Shown here in pieces: positions 8,821 through 16,933 of a stretch of DNA of 33,731 nucleotides. Made by a program: the position numbers and the translations under genes. The stretch covers positions 1 to 33,731 of the forward strand of contig JAFOHD010000026.1 of the NCBI GenBank assembly GCA_017421945.1, written 5' to 3'. The notes beneath the pieces were generated by a model. The model saw nothing but the letters and a program-made list of their open reading frames with translations, was not told the DNA's origin and searched no databases. Origin of the DNA: Alistipes sp. (GTDB lineage: Bacteria; Bacteroidota; Bacteroidia; Bacteroidales; Rikenellaceae). Each line of letters starts with the position of its first letter. Position 1 is the stretch's first letter.

Positions 8821-9918
8821 CTACCACTCCTTTTCTATCTGGCGCACCACACGCTCGGCAGCATCGGCCACGCCCAACTTAACTATATTTTTGGCAAGCT
8901 GCTCCAGGCGAGCCTTGTCGCCAAGCAACTCAAGCGCACGCTCCATACCCTTTGACACAGCCTCCACATCACGCACCATCTCGGCAGCATCCTTCTCCAC
9001 AAGAGCCATGGCATTCTTGGTCTGATGGTCCTCGGCAACATTGGGCGAGGGGACAAACAACGTGGGCTTACCCACCAGACACAGCTCCGATACCGTGCAT
9101 GCACCACTGCGCGAGATTACCAGGTCAGCAACCTCATAGGCATAGTCCATGCGCTCGATAAAGGCTCCCTGCCAGATGTTCCTTGTGGGATGCTCCTGCA
9201 AGAACGCACGCATCTCCTGCTCGTAATACTTGCCCGTCTGCCATATGACCTGCACCGGAGCCTCGCCCTCAAGCGAGAGAATCCAACGCTTCATCATCTC
9301 ATTCAGGGTACGTGTGCCGAGCGAACCTCCGACTACGAGCAACGTAGGCATATCTGCCTTCAGACCATAATACGACAACGCCTCCTCGCTCTTTTGCTTG
9401 CAAGGTGCAAAATTGCCACGCAACGGATTACCCGTCATAATGATGCGGTCGGCGCGGAAGAATCGCTCCATATCGTCATAGGCCACACATATACGGCGAG
9501 CCTTGCGCGAAAGAATCTTATTTGTAACACCTGCATAGGAGTTCTGCTCCTGGATAACCGTAGGCACACCCATACGTTGCGCAGCCCACAACACTGGAGC
9601 AGATGCGTAACCACCAAAGCCCACAACTATATCGGCCGAGAAATCGCGAATGACCCTCTTGGCACGGCTCACGCTCTGCACAACCTTGAAGGGAACAAGC
9701 AGGTTCTTCAAATCAAAACGCCGTTGCATGCCTGCGATGGGCAACCCCACAATATCGTATCCCAAGGCGGGAACCTTCTCCATCTCCATCTTGCCCTCGG
9801 CACCCACAAAGAGAATCTCCACCTTGTCGCCATGTCGCTGCTTCAACGCCTCGGCCACAGCCACAGCAGGGTATATATGTCCTCCGGTGCCTCCGCCGGA
9901 AAGTATTACTCGTTTCAT
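8821..9918 (-). CDS. murG: UDP-GlcNAc:lipid I N-acetylglucosaminyltransferase
   Basis: A 365-residue peripheral membrane GT-B glycosyltransferase that converts lipid I to lipid II on the inner face of the membrane. The glycine-rich loop GGGTGGHIYPAVAVAEAL is at residues 9-26, a second loop motif GFGGYASAPVLWAAQ is near 100, and the donor-site region SRSGACTVSELCLVGKPTLFV is near 265-285. It is the first gene of the murG-murC-ftsQ-ftsA-ftsZ-gldE block. The 74 bases before it separate it from yifB and hold an imperfect hairpin (GTCGTCA pairing with TGATGAC) but no T-run and no clean promoter, so read-through from dnaB-yifB is possible. ftsW, usually next to murG, is absent. Confidence 0.96.
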   Translation of the reverse strand: MKRVILSGGGTGGHIYPAVAVAEALKQRHGDKVEILFVGAEGKMEMEKVPALGYDIVGLPIAGMQRRFDLKNLLVPFKVVQSVSRAKRVIRDFSADIVVGFGGYASAPVLWAAQRMGVPTVIQEQNSYAGVTNKILSRKARRICVAYDDMERFFRADRIIMTGNPLRGNFAPCKQKSEEALSYYGLKADMPTLLVVGGSLGTRTLNEMMKRWILSLEGEAPVQVIWQTGKYYEQEMRAFLQEHPTRNIWQGAFIERMDYAYEVADLVISRSGACTVSELCLVGKPTLFVPSPNVAEDHQTKNAMALVEKDAAEMVRDVEAVSKGMERALELLGDKARLEQLAKNIVKLGVADAAERVVRQIEKEW

Positions 9919-9992
9919 TATCTTGTTTTATATTACACTTCGTCATCACCGCTATGTGACGACACATCTTACTTCCAAAATTTCAAAATATA

Positions 9993-11525
9993 CTATCGTC
10001 CCCAGCTCTCTCTGTCCAGCGAGCGGTAGCCTATCGCCTCGGAGATGTGCTGCGGCTCGATATCCTCCACTCCCGCCAGGTCGGCAATCGTGCGAGCCAC
10101 CTTGATTATGCGGTCGTAGGCTCGTGCCGATAGTTGCAGGCGTTCCATGGCGGCATCCAGCAGTCGGCGTGCCGCTGCACTCAGTGGACAGAACCTGCGC
10201 AACATGGCCGACGACATCATTGTGTTGGTGTGTATGCCCAGCCCCTTGAAGCGCTCGGCCTGAATCCTGCGCGCACTTATAACTCGCTCACGCACCACGC
10301 TGCTTGGTTCCGAGGAGAGCTCCGAAGAGAGTTCCTCACGCCCGACAGGCGTAACCTCAACATGCAAATCTATGCGGTCCATCAATGGTCCCGACACACG
10401 CCCCAGGTAGCGATGCACCGCCGCAGGTGAGCAGCTACACTCCTTGGTGGGATGGTTGTAATAACCACAAGGGCATGGGTTCATGGATGCCACAAGGGTA
10501 AAGTTCGAGGGGTAGTCCACTGCATAGCGCGCCCTGGCTATCGATATGTGTTTATCCTCCAGGGGCTGACGCAGCACCTCCAGCACTCCATGACCGAACT
10601 CTGGCAACTCATCCAAAAACAGCACTCCATTATGCGCCAGCGACACCTCGCCGGGCTGGGGATTCTGACCTCCACCTATCAACGCCACGGGCGATGCCAG
10701 GTGGTGTGGCGCGCGGAACGGACGATGCGACATAAGGCCTCGGCTTGCACCCAGCTTACCCGCCACGGAGTGAATCTTGGTGGTCTCCAGAGCCTCCTCC
10801 ATACTCATGGGCGGCAATATCGACGGCATACGCCTTGCCAGCATGGTCTTACCCGACCCCGGAGGACCTATCATAATTACGTTGTGACCTCCCGCAGCAG
10901 CAATCTCCAGCGCACGCTTCACATGTGCCTGCCCCTTCACATCGGCAAAGTCATCGACATACGCCTGCTCCTCCGACATATTGGGCATAGCACTACATGT
11001 TGGCTCCAATTTTGTTTCGCCACACAGCGCAGCAGCCAGCTCCTTGAGCGAGCCTACGGCATAGGCTTCGATACCTTCAACCACAGCCGCCTCCATGATA
11101 TTATCGTGCGGAACATATATCTTCTTAAAGCCTTGCGAGCGAGCCTCTGCAACTACGGGCAGTACTCCCTTGACTCCCCTTATAGAGCCATCGAGCGATA
11201 GCTCCCCCACAAAGACCGAATCCTCAAGTTCTGCGGCCTCCAACTGCTCGGTAGCAGCCAGAATAGCAACAGCAATAGGCAAATCGAAGCCCGAGCCCTC
11301 CTTGCGCAAATCGGCAGGAGCGAGGTTCACAACGCACTTGCGGGCAGTCATCTTATAACCCGAATTTTCAAATGCCGAACGCACACGCTGCTCACTCTCC
11401 TTAACAGCATTATCGGGCAGACCTACAAGATAAAGGCCCAAACCTCCACCCGTGATGCTAACCTCGACAGTTACCATCACAGCCCCTATGCCCGACACGG
11501 CACCTGTATGTGTTCTGACTACCAT
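9993..11525 (-). CDS. YifB/ComM-family AAA+ Mg-chelatase-like ATPase
   Basis: About 510 residues: an N-terminal Lon-protease-like fold (GLYLVGLPDNAVKESEQRV near residues 31-50), a central AAA+ module with Walker A GPPGSGKTML near 218 and Walker B NGVLFLDELPEF, and a C-terminal Mg_chelatase_C domain with the Cys cluster PCPCGYYNHPTKECSC. In competent bacteria the homologue ComM is a hexameric branch-migration helicase used in natural transformation; the role in Bacteroidales is unproven. The longest frame begins at 11561, inside dnaB, but family proteins start close to the MVVRTHTGAV segment. The ATG at 11525, 4 bases after the dnaB stop, is therefore preferred. Confidence 0.88.
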   Translation of the reverse strand: MVVRTHTGAVSGIGAVMVTVEVSITGGGLGLYLVGLPDNAVKESEQRVRSAFENSGYKMTARKCVVNLAPADLRKEGSGFDLPIAVAILAATEQLEAAELEDSVFVGELSLDGSIRGVKGVLPVVAEARSQGFKKIYVPHDNIMEAAVVEGIEAYAVGSLKELAAALCGETKLEPTCSAMPNMSEEQAYVDDFADVKGQAHVKRALEIAAAGGHNVIMIGPPGSGKTMLARRMPSILPPMSMEEALETTKIHSVAGKLGASRGLMSHRPFRAPHHLASPVALIGGGQNPQPGEVSLAHNGVLFLDELPEFGHGVLEVLRQPLEDKHISIARARYAVDYPSNFTLVASMNPCPCGYYNHPTKECSCSPAAVHRYLGRVSGPLMDRIDLHVEVTPVGREELSSELSSEPSSVVRERVISARRIQAERFKGLGIHTNTMMSSAMLRRFCPLSAAARRLLDAAMERLQLSARAYDRIIKVARTIADLAGVEDIEPQHISEAIGYRSLDRESWGR

Positions 11526-11529
11526 TGCG

Positions 11530-13152
11530 TTAGAATGGGACATCTTCGCCAAAAGGTGCAACCTTATCCAGATTGGGCGAACCCTGATTCAAATCAAACT
11601 CACTGCTTCCCATAGCCGAGCCCAAGCCTCCCGCCACGGGGACTCCTGCTGTGCCATCGACAATCTCACCGACCGAAGCACCACCCATGACGGTGTTATA
11701 GACAGGTGTAGAACTCATAGGATCGGCTGCCGTAGAGTTCTCATCAACCTCCATATCGGCAAAGCGCGCCTGGTCCTTCAAGAAACGCAGCTTGACATCG
11801 CACACCGCTCCGTTACGGTGCTTGGCAAGGACAATCTCGGCCAAGCCCGCCGTAGGCATACCGTTCTCGTCGGTATTCATGCCATAGTACTCGGGACGGT
11901 GGATAAATGCCACAATATCGGCATCCTGCTCAATAGCTCCCGACTCACGCAGGTCGCTGAGCTGCGGACGCTTGGAACCGCCACGCTGCTCGGTGGCACG
12001 GCTGAGCTGCGAGAGGGCAATCATAGGCACGTTCAGCTCCTTGGCAATGGCCTTGAGCGTACGTGAGATGAAGGCCACCTCCTGCTCGCGGTTACCACTA
12101 CCCTTGGTGTCCTGGCTACCTGTCATAAGCTGAAGGTAGTCGATGACAATAATCTTAATATCGTTATGAATCTTCAGTCGGCGTGCCTTCGAGCGGAACT
12201 CAAAGACCGACAGCGCCGGTGTATCGTCAATATAGAGAGGGGCTGTGCCCAGAGGCTTGGTGGCACTCTCAAGGTGACGCCACTGCTCGGGGGTAAGTCG
12301 GCCCGACTTGATGTCGTTGCTGTAAAGACCCGTCTCGGCAACTATCAGACGCATCATGAGCTGCACGGCAGACATCTCAAGCGAGAAGAATGCCACAGGC
12401 GCCTGATGCTCGATGGCCATATTGCGCGCCATGGAGAGCACAAATGCAGTCTTACCCATCGAGGGACGTGCCGCGATGATGATAAGGTCGCTGGGCTGCC
12501 ATCCCATGGTGACTCTATCCAGAGCCATGAAGCCCGAAGGCACTCCGTTAAAGGCCGAGGAGTTCTTGCTCGCCTCCTCAATCTGTGCCAACGCCTTGGC
12601 GAGAATATCCTTGGCATTCTGTACCGAACGCTTGACGTGGCCCTCGGCAACCTTGAAAATCTCACCCTCGGCAAAACCTATGAGGTCGGTGACATCCTGG
12701 TCCTCGTCATAGGAGCGGCGCTGAATCTCGGTAGCCGAGCGGATAAGCTCACGCTGGACATACTTCTGCGCAATGATTTTGGCATGGAACTCCACATTCG
12801 CCGCCGAGCCCACCTTCTGCGTGAGCTGTGCCAGATATGACGCTCCTCCCACCTGCTTGAGCTCCTTGCGCACTTTCAGACGCTCGGTGACGGTGTAGAG
12901 GTCGATGGGTTTAAGCTCGGTCGAGAGCGACTCAATAGCACGATAGATGATGCGATGCTCCTCGGTGTAGAAGGTGTCAGCCGTGATGTACTCCTGCACG
13001 GCGATGATGCTGTCACGCTCCAACATCAGCGCACCCAGCACAGCCTCCTCAAGTTCAACGGCTTGGGGCGGTACGGTACCAGCCATAGGGGCCTCACTCA
13101 ACTTATCATAAGCGGCACGATTAGCGGCCGAAGGGGTAAATTCTCTTGCCAT
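11530..13152 (-). CDS. dnaB: Replicative DNA helicase DnaB
   Basis: A 540-residue hexameric helicase that unwinds DNA ahead of the replisome. The N-terminal primase-interaction domain begins at PPQAVELEEAVLGALML near residue 28. The RecA-like motor has Walker A ARPSMGKTAF near 225-235, the SLEMS segment after it, Walker B IIVIDYLQLM, and the GAIEQDADIVAFIHR region. A C-terminal extension of about 65 residues, rich in Ser/Gly/Pro, follows the core. The open frame extends to 13209, but a promoter (13180-13209) overlaps that stretch, so the ATG at 13152 (MAREFTPSAA) is chosen, with a leader of about 20 bases. yifB follows after 4 bases. Confidence 0.95.
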   Translation of the reverse strand: MAREFTPSAANRAAYDKLSEAPMAGTVPPQAVELEEAVLGALMLERDSIIAVQEYITADTFYTEEHRIIYRAIESLSTELKPIDLYTVTERLKVRKELKQVGGASYLAQLTQKVGSAANVEFHAKIIAQKYVQRELIRSATEIQRRSYDEDQDVTDLIGFAEGEIFKVAEGHVKRSVQNAKDILAKALAQIEEASKNSSAFNGVPSGFMALDRVTMGWQPSDLIIIAARPSMGKTAFVLSMARNMAIEHQAPVAFFSLEMSAVQLMMRLIVAETGLYSNDIKSGRLTPEQWRHLESATKPLGTAPLYIDDTPALSVFEFRSKARRLKIHNDIKIIVIDYLQLMTGSQDTKGSGNREQEVAFISRTLKAIAKELNVPMIALSQLSRATEQRGGSKRPQLSDLRESGAIEQDADIVAFIHRPEYYGMNTDENGMPTAGLAEIVLAKHRNGAVCDVKLRFLKDQARFADMEVDENSTAADPMSSTPVYNTVMGGASVGEIVDGTAGVPVAGGLGSAMGSSEFDLNQGSPNLDKVAPFGEDVPF

Positions 13153-13179
13153 AAATTTCAGAAAACAATTTTCAAGTTT

Positions 13180-13209
13180 CAAATTTAACAAAAATTGTCC
13201 AATCGGCAA
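13180..13209 (-). promoter_or_regulatory. Promoter of dnaB-yifB
   Basis: On the minus strand a TTG element (13207-13209) is followed by 19 bases and TAAATTTG (13180-13187), fitting the Bacteroidetes -33/-7 pattern. The predicted transcript start, around 13173, lies downstream of the first ATG of the open frame and upstream of the ATG at 13152, which supports the shorter DnaB. Confidence 0.65.
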
Positions 13210-13261
13210 GAACGAAACAATATGAATTTATTGAAAATTATAAACAGCCACTGTTAATAAT

Positions 13262-13984
13262 TTACGGAGCGATATGCAGACTATGACGCGAAGTGGCCAG
13301 AACAGCAACACTCAGGCGCACGTCGCCAACCGCATAGAGTATCGCCGAGCCCAGCGACATGATGGTTGCTCCCGTAGTAAATACATCATCCACAAGCAAC
13401 ACATGTTTGCCTCGAAGACGCTCCGGATGGCACACACGAAAGATTCCCTCGACATTATCCCAACGCTCGGAAGCGGTGTGCGACACTTGGCTTGTATTGT
13501 AGCGGCTCCTGCGCACGCTACCGGTATCACACTCAACGCCCAACTCACATGCTATGCCACGAGCCAGATACTCCGACTGATTATATCCTCGACTTATATG
13601 GCGACGCCAATGAAGTGGTACGGGAACAACCACATCAACTTCGGAGAACAACCCCTCCTCCTTTAAGCATGCACCATACCAGCGACCCATGTCATAGGCT
13701 GTACGCCAGCGGCCATTATATTTGAAATCATGGATAACCTTTCGCCACGGACTACCCTCGACATACCACAAGAATGCCGCCGCACGTTCGACAGGCAACA
13801 ATCCCCAAAAGCGTTCACACATAAGATTGTGTTGCTCGGCCCACAGGTATGTGAGCGGTGCTTCAACTTCACACATAGAACACACCACAGCACCACCCCT
13901 TCGCAACGACGCACCACACACCGGACACACCCGAGGCAGAACGAGCGACAGCACATCGTCAAGCATATTACTGAGCATCGACAT
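13262..13984 (-). CDS. ComF-family phosphoribosyltransferase-like protein
   Basis: A 240-residue protein with an N-terminal zinc ribbon (Cys20, Cys23, Cys35, Cys38) and a C-terminal type I phosphoribosyltransferase fold, whose PRPP loop VLLVDDVFTTGAT is at residues 195-207. Family hallmarks FKYNGRW near 87 and PVPLHWRRHISRGYNQSE near 121 are present. ComF/GntX proteins act in DNA uptake or processing in competent bacteria; some bind PriA. Here the gene overlaps the end of priA by up to 17 bases, consistent with that link. Alternative starts at 13978 or 13966 are possible. About 110 bases separate its stop from the dnaB start, and they hold the dnaB promoter. Confidence 0.88.
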   Translation of the reverse strand: MSMLSNMLDDVLSLVLPRVCPVCGASLRRGGAVVCSMCEVEAPLTYLWAEQHNLMCERFWGLLPVERAAAFLWYVEGSPWRKVIHDFKYNGRWRTAYDMGRWYGACLKEEGLFSEVDVVVPVPLHWRRHISRGYNQSEYLARGIACELGVECDTGSVRRSRYNTSQVSHTASERWDNVEGIFRVCHPERLRGKHVLLVDDVFTTGATIMSLGSAILYAVGDVRLSVAVLATSRHSLHIAP

Positions 13985-16226
13985 CGACCGAAATGTTTAT
14001 TGACTTATACTCCTGATGAGCCCTGACGCCCTCCACAGCCTCACGCACCAGCTCGCGGGCACGAGCCATCGAGCGACCATTCTCAATCTTTAGCATGACG
14101 TGCATGATATAGACTCCGCGTATGCGGTCCACCAAAGGTGCTACGGGGCCAAACACCCTGCCACCAAATTTCTCACGCATAAGCGAGGCAAACCACACCG
14201 CACCCTGACGCAACAACATAGCCTTCTCGCTACGTAGCGTGAAACGTATCAGTCGGGAATAGGGAGGGTAGCCGAAGTGATGACGCTCGGCGAGTTCGCT
14301 GCGCGCCATGGCATCGTAGTCCCCACTCTCAACCCACTGCATGATGGGATTCTCGACCTCTGAAGTCTGAATAACCACGACACCTTCGCTTTCACGCCTT
14401 CCCGCACGCCCTGCAACTTGTGTCATAAGTTGGAAAGCACGCTCCGAGGAGCGGAAGTCGGGGTTACATATAAGATTGTCGGCATTGAGTATGCCCACGA
14501 CCGTAGCACGCGAGAAATCAAAGCCTTTGGTTATCATCTGCGTGCCGACAAGTATATCCGTTTCGCCACTCTCGACACTGCGCACAATGCGGCGATAGGC
14601 ACTCTCGGAGGTTGAGGTGTCACGATCGAGGCGTGCCACACGAGCCTCGGGAAAAAGCTCCGCCACAGCCTCCTCAACACGCTCCGTACCAAAGCCCATA
14701 GGCCTAAGGTCGGCCGTCTCACACTGAGGACAGTGGTGCGGCACATCGGCCGAATAACCACAATAGTGGCACTCCATGCGATTACCCTGGCGGTGCATGG
14801 CAAGTGTCACGTTGCAATGCGGACAGCGCATAGTCCAGCCGCAACCGCTGCACTGTACGTAGGGGGTGAAACCTCGACGGTTCTGAAACAGCATTACCTG
14901 CTCGCCCCTGCCCAAAGCCTCCTGCATGGCACGTATGAGGTGAATGTTAAAATGTTTGTTGCGTTCTCCACGCTTCACCGAGCGCATGGTATCCGACAGG
15001 ATTATGCGTGGGGGCTTCGCCTCGCCATAACGCTCCTCCAGGCGTGAATAACCATACTTTCCCCATTGGGCATTGGCATAACTCTCGAGCGAGGGTGTGG
15101 CACTGCCGAGCAATGTCTTTGCACCCGAGAGCGAGGCAAGCACCACAGCGCAGTCTCGTCCCTGATAACGGGGTGCGGTGTCGCTCTGCTTATAGCTCTG
15201 GTCATGCTCCTCATCCACAACCACAAGTCCCAAATTGTTTAGCGGCAGAAACAGTGCCGAGCGAGCCCCCACAACAAGCTCACCCCCTCGGCTGCGCGCC
15301 AGACGCAGATAGCTCTCGGTGCGGCGCAGAGGTGTAAGTTTGGAGTGATATGCCGACACACGACTGCCAAAAACCTCTCGCATGCGGTCGATGAGCTGAC
15401 TCGTGAGTGCTATCTCGGGCACAAGCAGCAACACATCTCGCCCCCGGGCAAGCACCTGAGCGATGAAGTGCATATATATTTCGGTCTTGCCCGAGCCTGT
15501 GATTCCGTGCAGCAGATGCACGGCGCATCCCGCAGTGTAGGAGTGCGAAATCTCCTCGACAACACGCTGCTGCGCAGGCGATAGTTTAGGCAGGTTGAAC
15601 GCAACCGCTTCGGGTAACTCCGCAACTCTTTCGCGCTCATTAACAACAATATACCCCGCCTTGCGCAGAGCATTTATCTGCGTGGAGTCGCACCTCAGCA
15701 GGCGGCGTGGCATCTCACCATAGATGTTTAACTTCGCCTTATCAAAACCAAGCATCTCCTCCAGAGCCTCGGCTCGGCGTGGCGCACGGCGGCGCATACG
15801 TTCACACTCCGCCAGCAAAGCCTCGCCGCTATGGTCCGCAGCAAAAGCGATGTATGGCTCGGTGCGTGGCTGAAACTCCTGCTGCACAAACTCCACCTCG
15901 TCAGAGCCCTTGGGCTTCACAAGCGAGGGCAATGCCATGCGCATGACCTCGCCCAGCGTACACATGTAATACTCGGCCAGCCACTCCCAGAAACGCATCT
16001 GTTGCGTCCCAAGCAGAGGCACATCGTAAAGTCTGCGGGTGATGCTCTTGACACGCTTGACCTGGGGAGGGGTGTCGTGCAACCGCCACACAATGCCGGT
16101 GTAGATATTGCGCGCACCAAACTGCACAGCAACGGCATCACCCTCGCCCACCTGCACCCCATCGGGCACGGCGAAGCAATAGGCTGGCTGGGCAAGCGGC
16201 AATACTATGTCGGCATATTGTGGCAT
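13968..16226 (-). CDS. priA: Primosomal protein N' (replication restart helicase PriA)
   Basis: About 752 residues: an N-terminal DNA-binding domain, a superfamily 2 helicase core with Walker A GITGSGKTE near residue 240 and the DEEH box near 338, then a Zn-binding insert with eight cysteines (CSGCG, CPHC, CHYC, CPQC) near 455-500. Motifs V and VI follow (GTQMITKGFDF and QVAGRAGR). PriA loads the replisome at stalled forks. The open frame extends to 16250, but that codon falls inside a TAnnTTTG box, and homologues start close to MPQYADIVLPL, so the ATG at 16226 is used. It heads a priA-comF transcript. Confidence 0.95.
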   Translation of the reverse strand: MPQYADIVLPLAQPAYCFAVPDGVQVGEGDAVAVQFGARNIYTGIVWRLHDTPPQVKRVKSITRRLYDVPLLGTQQMRFWEWLAEYYMCTLGEVMRMALPSLVKPKGSDEVEFVQQEFQPRTEPYIAFAADHSGEALLAECERMRRRAPRRAEALEEMLGFDKAKLNIYGEMPRRLLRCDSTQINALRKAGYIVVNERERVAELPEAVAFNLPKLSPAQQRVVEEISHSYTAGCAVHLLHGITGSGKTEIYMHFIAQVLARGRDVLLLVPEIALTSQLIDRMREVFGSRVSAYHSKLTPLRRTESYLRLARSRGGELVVGARSALFLPLNNLGLVVVDEEHDQSYKQSDTAPRYQGRDCAVVLASLSGAKTLLGSATPSLESYANAQWGKYGYSRLEERYGEAKPPRIILSDTMRSVKRGERNKHFNIHLIRAMQEALGRGEQVMLFQNRRGFTPYVQCSGCGWTMRCPHCNVTLAMHRQGNRMECHYCGYSADVPHHCPQCETADLRPMGFGTERVEEAVAELFPEARVARLDRDTSTSESAYRRIVRSVESGETDILVGTQMITKGFDFSRATVVGILNADNLICNPDFRSSERAFQLMTQVAGRAGRRESEGVVVIQTSEVENPIMQWVESGDYDAMARSELAERHHFGYPPYSRLIRFTLRSEKAMLLRQGAVWFASLMREKFGGRVFGPVAPLVDRIRGVYIMHVMLKIENGRSMARARELVREAVEGVRAHQEYKSINISVDVDAQ

Positions 16227-16247
16227 ACGAGCAGTGGATTTTAATAG

Positions 16248-16255
16248 CAAATATA
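16248..16255 (-). promoter_or_regulatory. -7 box upstream of priA
   Basis: The minus strand reads TATATTTG, a perfect TAnnTTTG box, 21 bases before the chosen priA ATG. No good -33 TTTG is visible at 19-21 bases. It lies back to back with the + strand promoter candidate for the next gene. Confidence 0.5.
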
Positions 16256-16285
16256 TGAAAGTTTTTCAAAAAAATAGTATCTTCG
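16254..16285 (+). promoter_or_regulatory. Candidate promoter for the 16331 gene
   Basis: TATG (16254-16257), 20 bases, then TATCTTCG (16278-16285): each box has one mismatch to TTTG/TAnnTTTG. The spacing is right. It overlaps the divergent priA promoter region. Confidence 0.4.
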
Positions 16286-16330
16286 CTACATATAACCTAA
16301 TCAAGCCATTCGTTTAGCGGAGGAAAAGAG

Positions 16331-16933
16331 ATGAATTACGACAATGCCATAGCCGAGGTTGATTGGTATTGCAGCCTTGTAAGGAACAGGGTGCGTTGCT
16401 GGGGCGGTGAGCTCAACAGCGACGCCCGAAGTCTGCTTATCGGCAACATGCTGAAGATTGCTGACCGCCGCGACAAACTGCAATTCAAGCAACTGAAAAA
16501 CGCTTACTACATAGGCGAGCTGGATGAGGAGGGCATGCTCGACGGCTTTGGCATAGTGACCCACACCACAAAGAACCCCGACCGCTGGGTGATGCAGGCG
16601 GGCGAATGGCACGAGGACCGCGCCCAGGGATGGCACACGTTTTACGACTCGGACTGTCCTAAGTCGAAGCACTTTCTTGCACTCGTAAAGTTTCAGGGAG
16701 AGCGTAAATCGGAGAGCGGCATCATAGAGTTTTCAATCGCCGAGCATGGCTCAAACTTCACACGCCGCAAATATCGCCGCTATGCAGGATTTTCGTGGAC
16801 TACGCTGGTTGTGGGATTGACAATGGTCTTCTTCCTTCTCTTCCTGCTCACACGCCGCATACGACTGAGCCTTGTGGGGTGTGGCATTGTGGCTGCGCTA
16901 TATACAATAGGGGCCCTGAGGGAGAGGCAGTAG
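16331..16933 (+). CDS. Unknown membrane protein with two MORN-like motifs
   Basis: A 200-residue protein I cannot assign to a named family. Residues 60-78 (YIGELDEEGMLDGFGIVTH) and 87-105 (WVMQAGEWHEDRAQGWHTFY) have the spacing of aromatic, Gly and Asp/Glu residues seen in MORN repeats, which often mediate lipid or protein contacts. Two hydrophobic helices near residues 154-174 and 178-196, divided by RRIR, would anchor it with the soluble part likely cytoplasmic, since there is no N-terminal signal. A GGAGG-type Shine-Dalgarno (GCGGAGGAAA) sits about 7 bases before the ATG, unusual in this window. Its stop abuts the convergent folC stop with no gap and no terminator between. It is the only gene in the first 20 kb on this strand. 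Confidence 0.7.
   Translation: MNYDNAIAEVDWYCSLVRNRVRCWGGELNSDARSLLIGNMLKIADRRDKLQFKQLKNAYYIGELDEEGMLDGFGIVTHTTKNPDRWVMQAGEWHEDRAQGWHTFYDSDCPKSKHFLALVKFQGERKSESGIIEFSIAEHGSNFTRRKYRRYAGFSWTTLVVGLTMVFFLLFLLTRRIRLSLVGCGIVAALYTIGALRERQ

Noticed and set aside
7348-8955. Open frame of 535 codons on the + strand opposite murC
   Set aside because: It lies wholly antisense to murC and ends in murG; its translation is rich in His, Arg and Leu with no domain, as expected from the mirror of a biased codon pattern.
9025-10029. Open frame of 334 codons on the + strand opposite murG
   Set aside because: Antisense shadow of murG running into the intergenic gap.
9993-13984. comF and yifB/comM homologues as a competence system
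   Set aside because: Both are widely conserved housekeeping-type genes; no comEA, comEC or pilus genes are present to support DNA uptake.
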